Source of the DNA: Sphagnum compactum
Lineage: Eukaryota; Bryophyta; Sphagnopsida; Sphagnales
Direction of reading: 5' to 3'
NCBI GenBank assembly: GCA_965153455.1
Contig: OZ234498.1
Coordinates: 5,208,001-5,272,000 of the forward strand
Length of the DNA stretch: 64,000 nucleotides
The position numbers were made by a program, and so were the translations under genes. Under the pieces are notes generated by a model. It had not been told where the DNA came from. It did not search any database and was given only the letters and a program-made list of their open reading frames with translations. The first letter of the stretch is position 1, and every line of letters begins with the position of its first letter. Shown piece by piece: positions 22,531 to 34,908 of the stretch.

Positions 22531-25500
22531 GTTTTTTATGACTAAATCATTATGTGACTAGTGACCAAATTTGGTCGTGTATTACATATAATTACAAACA
22601 CTTGTGCGGTTATAGTCGTATCCATGATTAAATGATTATAAGTCATTTTTAAAAAATGACAATATGTGTCCCCTTGACCATGTTTGACCAATTACAAAGT
22701 TGGGTAAAACAAAACATGAACATTGTGCACACACCAATGTTGATTTATATATTTTATTTGGGATATTTATCGAATTTTTAAAATGTTTTTCCTATTTTAA
22801 ATAGAAAAAAGATCCATAATAATTTATTTTCACCCTTGATTAATTTAGGTTTAACCGATATTTAGCTTAGGTTTAGCCTTGTAAATATCTTAAATTTAAA
22901 TTAAGGTCAATCTTGATTAGCCTAAGTTTAGTTTAGGTTTAACATAGGTTGAACCAAGGTTAGCTTATATGGGTGAAAACACACTACGATTAAACCACTT
23001 TTCACCACTTTTCACCTAAAAACAAATGCATAACAAATATGATAGGTATGTAAGCTGAAATATTAACGACATCTTTTGGAAATTTTAAACATAAGAAAAA
23101 AAAAAGATATTATGTGCACGACAACATTTTGGAACTCAAAACTAATTTTGAATCAAATTTAAATTTGATCTAATGGTTAGATGAAGAGGATTGGATTAAA
23201 TCAATGTGCACAAAATATATAATGTAATTTTTTTCAAAGGCCATCGGGCTTCATGTTTGTGGTTCATGACACATTACCAACCCAAAAAAAAATGGAAAAA
23301 AAAAAAATCCACCTAAAAAATCTCCTCCTTTTTCTTAAGGTAATGGTTTTTCCCAAGAAAAAAGAATTTATTATGCATTTATTGCTCAAAAAGCGCAAAA
23401 AACAAAAAATTTGAATGGATTTTCAAACAAAATTTTTAAACTTCTAAATGGTTCTAAATTTAGTTGATGTATATCAATATCATTCACCATTGAAAAAATC
23501 ACTACAAAATTCGACATGTAACTTTAATTTTGAGATATATTTGTAATTTTTTTCATACTTTATAAAATATTTATTTCGAGACAAATATACTTAATATGTT
23601 CAAATTTGTAAATTTTTGTTAGAGTTTTTAAAAAAATAAACTAGTTTAAATCTAAAGCTAATGCAATATACTTGATTGAATGGCAATTTAATAAATTAAA
23701 GCATTGGCGTCAATTTTTTTGCTTTGTTCATGATCGTTCAAAAAGTTGCCCATGATTGAACATTCAGCCATAAATATTGGGTTCAAAAATTTCTGAACTA
23801 CAAGTCATACTTGGAAGGTTAAATGTTCGGGAATAACAAGTGGGACAACCAACCTTTAAAAGGCAACATTTCATACACCACCCATTTGTGGTTGATTTTG
23901 TGCAATTTTTGTTTGGTAATGGGTGTCCAAGGCAACATTAAACTTCAATGAATTAAGGTGATTGCAAATATGAAGTTTTTAGCATATGGAATTGTAAACA
24001 AGCACTTGAAATTAACCCTTTTGTGTGCCCAAAAAAAAACATAGAAAAACATGAAATTTCACCCCTTGTGCACATAAAAACAAGCAAATTGCCCAGTTTT
24101 GGGCTAGACACCAATGCAACAAATAGATTTGGATATCATTAGAACAAGAACTAAAGAAATTTATTAAACCTTTTCCCACCACAATTTGTATCAATGCATT
24201 TTTCACACTAAAAACAAGGCAACACCAAATTAAACATGGGTTATAGCATTGCAAATATGACTACATTTGTAATCATATGTCCCAAATGTGATTACATGAC
24301 TTTGTAGTCCAAGCATCCATGTCACTTATGCCATGAATCCTATCCACACCCTTAGTTGTAAATGCCATTACAACTTGTGTCTTCCATGATTGCAATCATT
24401 TTCACCATCATCATGGACAACATTCAACTGTCTAGATTTATTTTTAAAATCTAAATAAAAATTTATTGATTATCTCCTTATTGCCACATGGCAAACGTTG
24501 ACTTAATAACATGTTGCCATGTGGCAGCATAAACATAGGCATTTAGGATTTTTGACCATTTATATTATACCATGTGGCACCATCAATATAATAAACACAT
24601 TTTTAAATATTCAATTACATGTAGCCATGTGGCATCTTAGGTTAGGAGGTCTAGGTTAGGCAACCTATCTTAGAAAACCTAGCCTAAGCAAACTACCTTA
24701 GTACACATAGCCTAGGTTAAAAATTAAAACCTAGATTAAGAAAATATGCAGGTTTTAAAGCAAGGAATCAAAGTAGCCTAGGCCAATTTCCTAGGTTGTA
24801 AGTATGAGGATTTGACTTCACCTTCATTTTGAAGGTTCAAGATTTGAACTATTGAACCACATTTTCTTTATGTAATAAAGATCTACCTGCAAAATTATAA
24901 ACATTAACTACTCTTACCTAATTAGCCACACTTATGCAATTCAAGTGATGATGATTTCATCAAAGTTGGTTTAGGTGGGATGGGCAATAGTCATAGGTTG
25001 TACGAAAAGACAATTCCAAATTGCAAATTTGTTAGAGGTTGATTCCAAACCAATTTTTTTTTTAAATAAACATTTTACAAGTTGTTTCAAAATGTCCTTT
25101 GGATCCTAAGATATCAAAAGAAAAACAAATCTTTTTATTTTTTTCAATATCTTTTGGAATCTTTGTGTCATTTCAAAAGAAAGAAAAGCTTTACGTCTTT
25201 CCAATTTCATACACATGGTTACATGTAATTTCATACAAATGTAAATATGTGTTATTTCATTTGAATATGTTGAAATTATTTCAAAAGATTAACATGTTTT
25301 TTTTTCTTTGAGATTACACTAGTTTCAATAAAAACTTCTTTAAATATGTAATTCTAGGATTTAATCCTCACTTGCTTAGCTGATTTAATATTTATCCACC
25401 GTACTTGCCTCCAAAAATTTAATGAATTAAAAATAGGGGTGGTTGACTAAATCTCCCTTGGATGATAACTGGGCGGTATTTTGTACAATTTGAATATTAT

Positions 25501-25589
25501 AAATATCTGAAAAGAACAAAGTTTTCAAATGTGAACCCCCTTTTCTTTATCATTTCATGGCCATTGGTAGTGCATATTAGCACGGAGCC
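22531..25589. other. AT-rich intergenic stretch
   Basis: No gene is seen. There are A-rich runs at about 23,280-23,310. Around 22,840-22,970 and 24,640-24,790 the sequence is rich in CCTAGGTTAA-like and TTAGGTTTA-like strings, related to the larger array that follows at 25.6-26.8 kb. The strings CATGTGGCA and GCCACATGG recur at about 24,480-24,640. Confidence 0.45.
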
Positions 25590-26790
25590 CAAGTTTAATT
25601 AAACTAAACATAGTTTAACTTAACTTAGTTTCACTTAGGCCAACCTAAGTTAGACATAATTTAATTTAACCTAATTTCACCTAGGCCAACCTAAGTTGAC
25701 CTAGGCCACACTAGGATAACCTATAATGACTTAAGCTAATTTAGGCCAACCTAGGTTTCCTTAGGCTCATCTAGGTTAACCTATGTTATAAACTTAAAGG
25801 CTAAACCTAAGGGTTACAAATAAAGACTAAACTTAGGGCTAAACCTAGAGGTTAAACCTAGGATTTAAACCTAAAGGCTAAACTTAAGGGTTAAATTGAA
25901 AGGTTAAACGCATAAGCTAAACCTATGGGTTAAACCTAAAATTAAACTTAGAGATTAAACTTAAAAATTAAACCTAAAGGTTAAGCCTAAAAGCTAGAGC
26001 TCGAGGTTAAACTTAGGAGTTAAACTTATAGGCCAAATTTAAATATTTAACTTAACAATTAAATTTAATGGATAAACCTAAAAATTAAATGTTATTTAAT
26101 TAGAGCTAAACTATAAGCTAACACATAAGGGTTAAAATGAAAGCTAAACCTAATGGTTCAACCTAGAAGCTAAACATATAATTAAACATAAATGCTAACC
26201 ATGTAGTTAAATATAGAGGCTAAATATATGGATGAACATTTTAGGCTAAATTTAAAGACAAAAATATGATTAAAGATATGACTAAACCTATAAGTTAAAC
26301 ATATGGCTAAATGTATGGATAAACCTAAAGTTTAAACATATGTAAAAACTTAAAGATTAAATATATGGTTAAACATACGGATAAACCTTTAAAGTTTAAA
26401 CATATGACAAAACTTAAAAGTTAAATATATGGCTAAGCTTATAAACTAAACATATGGCTAAATCTTACATTAAACATAAAACTTTGAACATCTAATTACA
26501 CCTAGAGATTAAACATATGGTTACATTTTAAGCTAAATATTTGGTTACACATAAATACTAAACATATGGTTAAATTTAGAGGTTAAACCTTGAGCTAACA
26601 AAGTGGTTAAACATAAATTAAACCTAAAGATTATCCAAGGTTAAACTTATAGGTTAAACATGGCAAAACTTATGTTACACCTACGTTCCAGCCAGGTTAA
26701 ACAAAACGTAAACAAATTTAAGCTATTGATAACAAAACTCAAACTACAAGTACATTAAACAAAACCTAGGTTAATGATAGCAAAACTCAA
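25590..26790 (-). repeat. Degenerate CCTAAA/GGTTAAAC tandem array, ~1.2 kb
   Basis: The plus strand is a long run of short variants such as CTAAACCTAAGGGTTA, GGTTAAACCTAGG and ACATATGGCTAAA, with a loose 13-17 base period. Its first part (25,590-25,800) is palindromic AACCTAGGTTAA-type sequence. On the minus strand it reads as TTTAGGTTTAACC, close to the plant telomere unit but never in clean TTTAGGG arrays. No coding pattern is present. Confidence 0.65.
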
Positions 26791-27043
26791 GTTACACTTG
26801 GGTGAAAGCACACTATGGCGCCCAAAAGTTGTAGTCTCAAACAAATTTTTTTTGCATTTGATTTTTTTTATACATGTGGATATGGCATCTTGGATTATGC
26901 ATCTCCAGCTTATGTTAAGATTGAGGATCATGATTCACCAAGTGACATAAGTTTCTTAATAGACATGAGGACGAAAGGGTGTGCAACCTTTGAGGCAATA
27001 TGGATATTGTGGTTACAACAACATTGGCAGGCATTGATGTCTG

Positions 27044-27670
27044 TTGGGGGTTGGGGAGGGGAGGGGTGCATCCATTTCTCTTGCATTACATTCTGGGTGT
27101 CCAGTGAGAGAGGAAAAGAGGATAAGGATGTGCTCTGAGGCACACACTTGTAGGGGGAGTTCAAAACCCCCATGCAACCGCTTATCACCAATAAAGTTTG
27201 TGAAGGTGAAACCAGAGTGCATAAACAATGTACAAGTAGTGCAAGCTGATGGGAAGGTTATTAGCATCTGCATGGATCCTACCAACCAGATAGATTTCTC
27301 TCTATGTCAGAATTCCAAGTTTGGCTCTTGCCGTGTGAAGAACAGACAAGATGGGCCTATGTCCATTGCTGTTAATTTGAGTCCCTCGAATCATGTTCCA
27401 GTTCATGCTGTGTTCAACACTGTAGCCGATAGGAAGGAGGCCAATATCATACAAAGAGCTAAGGATAAACTTGCTTGGAAGATTTGCTACAATCCCCAAG
27501 GCCAAAATGGGCTTGGACAAAAGGTGCTTGTTGAAATGAATGGTGGCACACTACAAGATCGACTTGGGGACCCTGATAGTTCAACATGTTTGTTGCAGCT
27601 TCATGACAAACCCTCAAACCATAACAGGTTGTTGGCCCTACAAGGCTGTTGCTTATATCTTGTACATTAG
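27044..27670 (+). CDS. Unrecognised open frame of 208 residues
   Basis: This is the longest open frame between the Tigger element and the monooxygenase gene. The central part (about residues 49-150) has a balanced composition (VKVKPECINNVQVVQADG, CMDPTNQIDFSLCQ, GPMSIAVNLSPSNHVPV), unlike the low-complexity frames around it. I do not recognise a family. The first ~45 residues are Gly/Arg/Ser-rich and may lie upstream of the real start. It could be an exon, part of an unclassified transposon, or chance. Confidence 0.25.
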   Translation: MGVGEGRGASISLALHSGCPVREEKRIRMCSEAHTCRGSSKPPCNRLSPIKFVKVKPECINNVQVVQADGKVISICMDPTNQIDFSLCQNSKFGSCRVKNRQDGPMSIAVNLSPSNHVPVHAVFNTVADRKEANIIQRAKDKLAWKICYNPQGQNGLGQKVLVEMNGGTLQDRLGDPDSSTCLLQLHDKPSNHNRLLALQGCCLYLVH

Positions 27671-30600
27671 CATGCATTGATTCCTCAGGAATGTTCAGAT
27701 GTCCTTTTGCATAGTAAAGCTTATGTTGGAGTTTTCTTATCTAAAGAATTGGTAATTGCAGGTGTTCCCAACCTCAGGATTGTTGTACTGTTTCCACCAA
27801 CTCTGTACAGGTACTGTTCAAATAGCCACACTACAACTGTCAAGTCTCTACACAATTTTGATAGTTGATAGTTTTGTGTTTGAATCGAGAAGAAAGGACA
27901 CAATGTATGTTGCTGGCAGACTAAAGTGAGGCTGTTGGGAACAGTGTGGTGTACCAAGAACAGGCATGGGGATGAATGTCAATTTGAGTGATAGTGAATC
28001 TCTCATCAAATGTGGAACTTCAAGATGTGTGATTCCGGGTTTGGGCTTTAATCTTATTATTGGGTAAATTACACCTGCCTACACTTTGAATCATCCTCCT
28101 TTATGCAAAGAAAATCTTGTTAAGGATGTGCACAAGGTGTGTGAACTTTGAACTAAATGCTAATCTTGGTTGTCCAATTTCCCTATGAGGATGCTACCTT
28201 GTAAGCCCTGATGAAACAAAGATTTTGGGTGGGTATTTGTTGATGAGTAAAATGGTTCCAAACATGATTCAAGCATGCGGACTTTGTCATTTCTCCTTGC
28301 TTAATTCATGTTCTTAGCATGATCCGAAATCTTTTAGTTCTTTGCATGAATATACTAAGCTTTATGGTTGTGTAATGTGATTACTATGATAAGCCCGGGG
28401 ATAAGGAAGCTTAACACCCATTATTCTAAGCCCACAATTAACTCCTCAATTGCATCAAGGTTTTCTGACCAAACCTTTCTAACAGACCTCCATTCATAAT
28501 GACATATGTGGTGATAAAATGTTGTTCCACATTTTTATTTGCCAAATCTGATGATCAATTTACTAAGGAAACAAGACTTCTAGAATTCTTGAAATGTTTA
28601 AGAATACCAAGGCATTGAGCAATTTCACATTACTTGCAATCATGCACATGTGGTATGTCTGGTTGGGGCGTTCCACCTGTGTTATTGTCCACCTTCATTA
28701 TTTGACAACTAAATCTTTAGAAATATGACAAGAAACTTACAAGTTGAATCTAATTTTGGATATATAGAATAACCCAAGAGGATATTAAAAGGAGACGGAA
28801 TTCCAAATGAGTATGCAGATTTCAGATACCGTCTAGTCTCAACATACATTTCTCTCCAAACACAATAGCCTTGGTATGTTCTCTACCTTAATTTCATTGT
28901 TCAATAGATGTTTTGCATCCAAGCATAAATTAAAATATTTTGTGCAACAATCATTGTTGTTCATATTGGTATAAAGTAATTTTCAATTAGCAAAAATATT
29001 CATAATTTTCTTGCATGAAATTGGGATATTGTGCTTGATTTTTTCAATGACAATCGAAGTGCAACTTGTGCATAATGCTACTCAATGCATTTTCAGGTTG
29101 GTCGCAAAATCAACTCCAATGATAAGACATCACCAGGTATGTATCTAGTGCTTTGGACCCTATTTTTCAAACATTGTTTGCATGCATAGATAAGTGTACA
29201 ACGTGTGCACTAATTTTCAAGGGCATCATATACATCACAAATTTGGCAACCTCAACATTGGTCTAAAGGGCACCATTGGAGCATGACTCCTACAAGCAAC
29301 AACTATGTGCATAACTCTTGGGACCTTACTGGTTTGTACTTACAATGTTGTTGAATTTTTACCACCATTGGAAAGGAAGTGAAAACCTTATCAAGGATGA
29401 ACCCCAACAAGTTCCAATTCTTTTTTTTGGGAAAACAATGAACCAAAACTGTGGCTTTCAAGTGCTTGCAGTCACAGAATGCTTGATAGACAACTTTGTT
29501 TCTCTTTTTATTTGGAAGACAATGCACCAAAACTGGCCACTTGCATTGCTTGATAGACAACTTTGTTTCTCTTTTATTTGGAGGAGAATGCACCAAAGCT
29601 GTGGCTTTCAAATTTTTGCCAACCACACAATGCTCAATAGACAAGTTCATTCTTCATTTTGCAAAGAAAAGAGAAAAAGTGGGTTTCAAATTTTTTCATT
29701 AACCTTGTCCAGAATCATTGTTACCTTATCATGTATTTTTCCTCTTGTATTGTAAAAATACCCAAAGCATTGGCTCTAGATTCGCTTGTTCAATATCCAA
29801 TGGATGCGTGATTTCAAATGCCACATTGAAACATACTCTACATGTTGTATAATTGTTATGACTTTATGAGAATTTAGGACTCCCACTTCAATTGTATGAC
29901 ACCTAAAAAGTAGATCAACATGTAAACTTTTGTTGTGAGTTAATGTAGTAATACAACCTTTGTACAGCATCAGCAATTTCTATATAAACAGGGTTCCTTG
30001 ATCTGTTTTGTAATTATGTTTACAGTTATTGGTATGATTTATCTTGCAGTAACTTTCCAATATTGATAGGTTGAATGCTTGCTATAACTTTTCCACCTCC
30101 CTTGGTGTCTCAATAGTGGTATGCAGTACTAATAAATAACTCATGTTGCAGAGAGCGCAGGCTGTTTCTATTTCGAGGCATTCCCTCATTGCAGGTGAGG
30201 GTTCTTCTAGGCTTGCTGCTCTTTTAGATTTCCCTGCCCTTTCCTTTTCTGATATGCTTCTTGCTACTGGTGGGGGTTCTGGCACATAATTTGTTCCTTT
30301 GCCCCTTTGTGACCCCGTTTAGGTTTGCTCTTGTGGCTTGGACTTGGGTCCTCTCTCTTTGTTCGTCCTTTCCCCGTTTGCTGGGTGCTTCGTTTAATGG
30401 AGCCTGCTAGGGTTTCATCACTTGCTGACATTTGGTTGTTAAGCTTTGTGTGTGGGTACGAGTGAAGTATAAAGAGCAACATAGAATTCTTTGAATCCTG
30501 GCATGGGCAAACTTTTGTGACTTCTTGTAATGTGGGTTTAGGGCGAGCATCTTGACCCACAGCAGCAAAATGGCCAAAGTCTGCCTCTTTTGTATAATTA

Positions 30601-30900
30601 GATTCTTTAAGTCCATGTAATAAGGGTGTCAGGAGTAACAGCTGAAAGCACAGGCATATGGAGTTGAGAAGTAAATGACCCCTTTCCAGTTCTCAATGCT
30701 TTGGTTAATTAGGGCAAAATGAATTTTGGGGTGTGAGTGAAGGGAGAGAGGAATCAACATGTAGGGGCCCACACAAAACAAGCACACATAGTATTATAAA
30801 CCCTCAGTCTGGGACCTTCATAGGTTCATGAAATGGACTTGACTGCTGAAATGTTGACATGATACATTTCATTGCATTCTGAATAGATGGATACAATGGC
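27671..30900. other. Intergenic, with a short tandem repeat
   Basis: At about 29,440-29,665 a 64-85 base unit occurs three times (CCAAA.CTGTGGCTTTCAA.., then ATAGACAACTTTGTTTCTC and TTTATTTGGA). Elsewhere I find no gene. The part next to the monooxygenase stop codon should hold that gene's 3'UTR, on the minus strand. Confidence 0.45.
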
Positions 30901-33900
30901 TTATGGGGGTGAGGGTAGTTGCCCACAGTCAAATTTTGAATGTCCAAGAACTGCAGAAGCACGAAACATAAACGGCAATGCTATATTGTCACGAATAAAG
31001 CAAATTAGACCTAAATCCCATCCAAGCAAAGCACCAAAAATATAAGATTTGACAGTTAGTCCAAAAGTTCGAGGCCACCTCTCAGATTGGTAATCAGCCA
31101 ATGCTGCCCCTATTCCTGTGTGCTGAAGAGAAAAATCTTCATCCGTAGGTTTGTAAAGTTCTAGCTTTAGCACTTCATATAATTTGCGGACCAAAACAAT
31201 TGAGTCTTCTAAAGCAGTGCATCCACCTTGAGCAAGATTAGGGGTCATTGGATGAGATGCATCGCCTGCCAATGTAACTCCATTCATTTCTTGTTGAGGA
31301 GTCATAAAGGGAATTGACCACCGATCCCCGATGACTCCACGACTAAAGGAGCTGAGAGGTGTCATTTTAATGCATTCCTGTATATCCACTGGCCACCCTT
31401 GCATATAATTTAATGCCTCCTCCTTCACCTTATCCGGATCTGAGATTATTTTTGGCACTGTGAACCATCCACATGAAGCATTTAGGGCTAGATGGTCCTG
31501 GAGCCAAAAAACATGGCTAATCTCCCTTATTGCCAAAGACTAGCCTCCCAATCCCAACAAGGAGCTTCTCACTTGAAGTGTCTAGGAAACTAATAGATTA
31601 ACCTAACAGAAGTTATATTAAAAATTTATGTCACAAAAATTTTGCGATGTTCAAAAAATCTTCATGTCCCAGACTTAAGCATTTGATTTCTTTTTCTTCA
31701 CATGGAATATGGACATCTAATTTTTTTAGTCTCCAAGTCACATATATGCTGCATAAGAGACAGAATGGGAAGTTATCACAATACATACCTGAAGGAGACG
31801 CTTTAAACAGTACAAACCAGTACACCTTAGTTTGAGAAACAGGCACTATCCCTGCACGAGTTCCCTGCCCCATTATCTGATGTATCACTGGATCAAAAGT
31901 ATGACCATTCCTGTATTCCGAAATGCCCCTAATTGTGACTTGTCCTACTGGGCGGGGCTGTGGGAACCCCATCCACTTTGCTACCACAGAGTTTCCTCCA
32001 TCACACCCCACCAATACCTGGATAACATTGAAGCAAAATGGTAGCAAGTTTAAATCCTGCTTCCCTGGCCATTCAGTTGAAACCATTTTGGTATTTCAAC
32101 ATGGCCGATACTGATAAAGCAAAGACAGAATTTTACAAGCAGTACCTGCCTTAGTAGAATGAGGAGTTGGTGGAGGGTGGGAATACCTTTGTTAAAATGA
32201 TCATGCCATTTTCAAGTTCAACTTCTGTGATGCCCTTGGGGCCTCTTGGTTTGCATATTTTCTTCACCTTTGCTGCAAATTTGATTGTTCCAGTTGGTAG
32301 TGGTTTTGCAAGGGTCTCAAGCAAAACCCTCCGCTCCACAGCTCTCACTTCATGTGGCCTGTTTGCAGATGAAACTGTTACTTCAAACATCTAAGATCTC
32401 TGTATAATAAGGCTTGCATTATTCATGAACTACCAAAGATAAAGGACTCTGTGCAATTGGAACTGAAAACTTCTCAGAGTACTAGCAAATTTATCCAGTC
32501 TGTGGTAAAATATGTGTCTCAACTTTCCCATCTGTAGCATTTTGTCTGAAATGGCCACATAGTCACCCTGTGGTTTTTGTTTTATTCTGCTAGGTTCTGT
32601 AGGATCTTGTGTACCCTTAAGAGGAAACATGCAGGTAATTCAAACTTTTCAAATCAAGAATTGAATGTCTCAAGAAAACAGCTTTACCGAGAAGCCAGCT
32701 ACAAAGATCCAGTATCTGTTTCAGACTCACATAAAAAGAAATTGGTCACAAATCTAGACTAATGTTCCAGAACTCCGAATTTCTTCTCATTGTTTGAGGT
32801 CATCCAGATGTTGTATGAATAGCATAAGGTAAGAATAAGGAACACAATAAGGTTCATGACACTTACCCTCCGGCAAACTCAGAGTGTTCAAACTCTTTAA
32901 TGACTTTTCCATTCTTTGCCCGCAACTTTGCTCTATACCACAAAACAAGTTTCAAAACAAGGAAAACATGTGGCAAATGTTCAAAAGTAATACGAAAGCA
33001 CAATTGAAACCTTGAACCTCAAAAATTACTAAAGTCACTTCATCAAAGAAATGCCTCAAAAGGTAAAGGTTTCATGCATAGATCCCTTTTATTAGATTCT
33101 ATGGAAAAACTTCCATCTGGAAAAGATTGTCATACTGAGAATTTGCAACACCTTTGATCAAACTTTGCTATCCTCCAGAGATTATGAGAGAAGGTTACCC
33201 CATGATATTGATGAACTGAGGGCGGAGCTCTTGAGCGACGCCAAGTGCATCCAGTGCACGCCATGCATTGGGGAAAAGTGTGAGGGAGGTGCCCTCGGTC
33301 CGTAGCGACTCTGCCTGCTCCAAAACCACTGCCCTCACCCCCACCCTGCTCCACAACAGATTTCAGTCATCAAATAGCTGTTTTACCAAATCATCTAGTT
33401 ACTGTGAAAGATACATCTGAGACTTGTGCTGCCAATTTGAAAAGCCAAAATGTATTGCTGCCACATCAGTTACATGAAAGTACAGGAAAGTCATCAGGTC
33501 TCCCTGTGACTATGTGATGCACATTGTGAATGAATTTGGCTATCTGAAGGCAACTGTCATCAAAATTTGAACATTTAGGAAGAAAACGGACCTGTGAAGG
33601 GCAAGAGCGGTAGCAAGGCCGGCGAGCCCAGCTCCCACTATTACCACAGTCTCCACCTGTGCTCCCTGCAGCTCTTGCTCTATCGTTCTTCTGCTCTCCT
33701 CCTCCCTACTGTTTGCCCCCATCGATGCTGTTCGCATACCAATTCCTGCATCACCTCCCCATGCTGCCTTCGTGACCCGCCGATATGGCGCGTGAAGAAG
33801 GTATAACCTTCGCCCCGAAAACTCACACCTCTGCAACTGACTCCTGAAATGAGTTTGGGCGGCAGTGGCACCACCAGAGCAAATGCGGTTGCCTAATTGC

Positions 33901-33974
33901 ACCTTTTCATGCACTGTTGTTGTAAGCCTGTCGGGTGTTTTAGCAAAAGAGCAGAGAACTGCCATGTTGCTCAT
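30901..33974 (-). CDS. FAD-dependent monooxygenase, CTF2-like, six exons
   Basis: Exons rebuilt from splice sites and phase: 33,974-33,592, 33,345-33,199, 32,932-32,867, 32,358-32,187, 32,017-31,789, 31,457-30,901, giving 517 residues with no stop. Introns are GT-AG. The enzyme belongs to the plant CTF2/MO1 branch of the salicylate hydroxylase/UbiH-like flavoprotein monooxygenases; the substrate is unknown. An N-terminal leader of ~105 residues suggests an organelle. FAD-binding GAGLAG is at ~114-119, the GCDGGNSVVAKWMG motif starts at ~260 and GDASHPMTPNLAQGG at ~397. EQAESLRTEGTSLTLFPNAWRALDALG and EVRAVERRVLLETLA are CTF2-type blocks. In exon 4 an internal acceptor (AAACAG at 32,359) keeps the phase; the upstream TAG/ATG does not. 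It is head to head with STN1, with 934 bases between start codons. Confidence 0.9.
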
Positions 33975-34317
33975 GCTGGAAATCCAACAACCCAGGTAGA
34001 AACTAGATCACTTCCGCTCGCAGAAGAACTGCGACTCTTTTCGCAGGCAACTTTGAGGAAAGACATAATCTTCCATCATCATAACGATTGAATCAACAAC
34101 TTCCTAAAAGAATCAATGTTGTCCAGAAAACGCTATTCATTCAAATCTCGATTCCTGTAATCGAAACCTACAACAAGATCCAAGCACGCGCCGTATCTCC
34201 AAACGGGATTGCGCAACCTTATGTGGCTCGACTTCCACAAGGTTCCCCCCCTTCACCGCGGTTTCTTTGTGGCCATAGATTTGTTTTGTGCGGGGCGTTC
34301 CCACTCTGTTTCCAATG

Positions 34318-34552
34318 ATGTTCCCCAAGTTCTCCATTGTTGTTTAACTTTGTTCCCAATAGCACTACACTTTTTTATCCCATATGGTTTGCCTAAAGTT
34401 CTCTCCTTCTCACACTTTGTAGCTGGGGTCAAACTTGTGTTCCCCAAGGTCTCAATTGTTGTTAAAGGGTGTTTCCTTTCCAATAGCACCACATTTTTTA
34501 TCTCATATGGTTTGCCCAAAGCTCTACCCTTCTCACCTCTGTAGCTGGGTAA
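34318..34552. repeat. Two tandem ~117-bp units between the monooxygenase and STN1 starts
   Basis: Units at about 34,318-34,437 and 34,438-34,552 share TGTTCCCCAAG, TTGTTGTT, CAATAGCAC and CATATGGTTTGCC, plus a CTTCTCAC..TGTAGCTGGG end. They sit in the only spacer shared by two divergent genes. The sequence is probably part of an inserted repeat, because it adjoins a further dispersed repeat at about 34,555-34,680. Confidence 0.75.
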
Positions 34553-34554
34553 AG

Positions 34555-34680
34555 GACGTGCACCCAAGATTCGAAACCGGTCTCAGGAACTGCAACTGAT
34601 TCAACCCTGCCAAAAACTTCGTGAAAAGAAGGCACCCAAGAAAGGGAGAGAAAAAGAAACAAAGGGTCAAGGAACTAAAG
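34555..34680 (-). repeat. Dispersed repeat with a copy near 45.9-46.0 kb; B-box-like end
   Basis: On the plus strand the block AACCCTGCCAAA..CTT..AAAAGAA.GCACCCAAGAA..G.GAGAAA recurs at about 45,938-46,010 in the same orientation. On the minus strand the outer end reads GGTTTCGAATCTTGGGTGCA (about 34,577-34,558), which resembles the pol III B-box region of a tRNA-derived SINE. I cannot define full ends. Confidence 0.45.
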
Positions 34681-34693
34681 AACCTTAAATCAC

Positions 34694-34708
34694 CCCTAAA
34701 CCCTAAAC
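34694..34708 (-). promoter_or_regulatory. Telo-box (AAACCCTAA type) upstream of STN1
   Basis: The plus strand reads CCCTAAACCCTAAAC, two telomere-type units, about 200 bases before the STN1 start codon. The telo-box is a known plant promoter element in many replication, ribosome and telomere genes, bound by Myb-type telomere-repeat binding factors. Use at this gene is inferred. Confidence 0.55.
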
Positions 34709-34908
34709 TGAAAGATTGGTAATAGAGGCGACGAACAGTAAAGAGATCAAATGAATTAGCTGGAATCACTGGAGTTATTACTCATTAGCTCTGTTGTGCC
34801 ACCATTGCTGCCACTCTTAAGACTTCTTCCCAAACTGAAACCGGTAGATCTTGTACCAAGGTTCAAGCGGACTTCCCTGACGTTCATGTAGTGGTCGTCA
34901 CCAAGGGA

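Noticed and set aside
32359-32400. Monooxygenase exon 4 beginning at the ATG after TTAG (32,390)
   Set aside because: That acceptor leaves the phase wrong after exon 3; the internal acceptor at 32,359 restores it and matches the family alignment.
33130-33354. Minus-strand frame of 74 residues
   Set aside because: It is an out-of-frame reading of monooxygenase exon 2 (33,345-33,199), whose correct frame gives the conserved EQAESLRTEG block.
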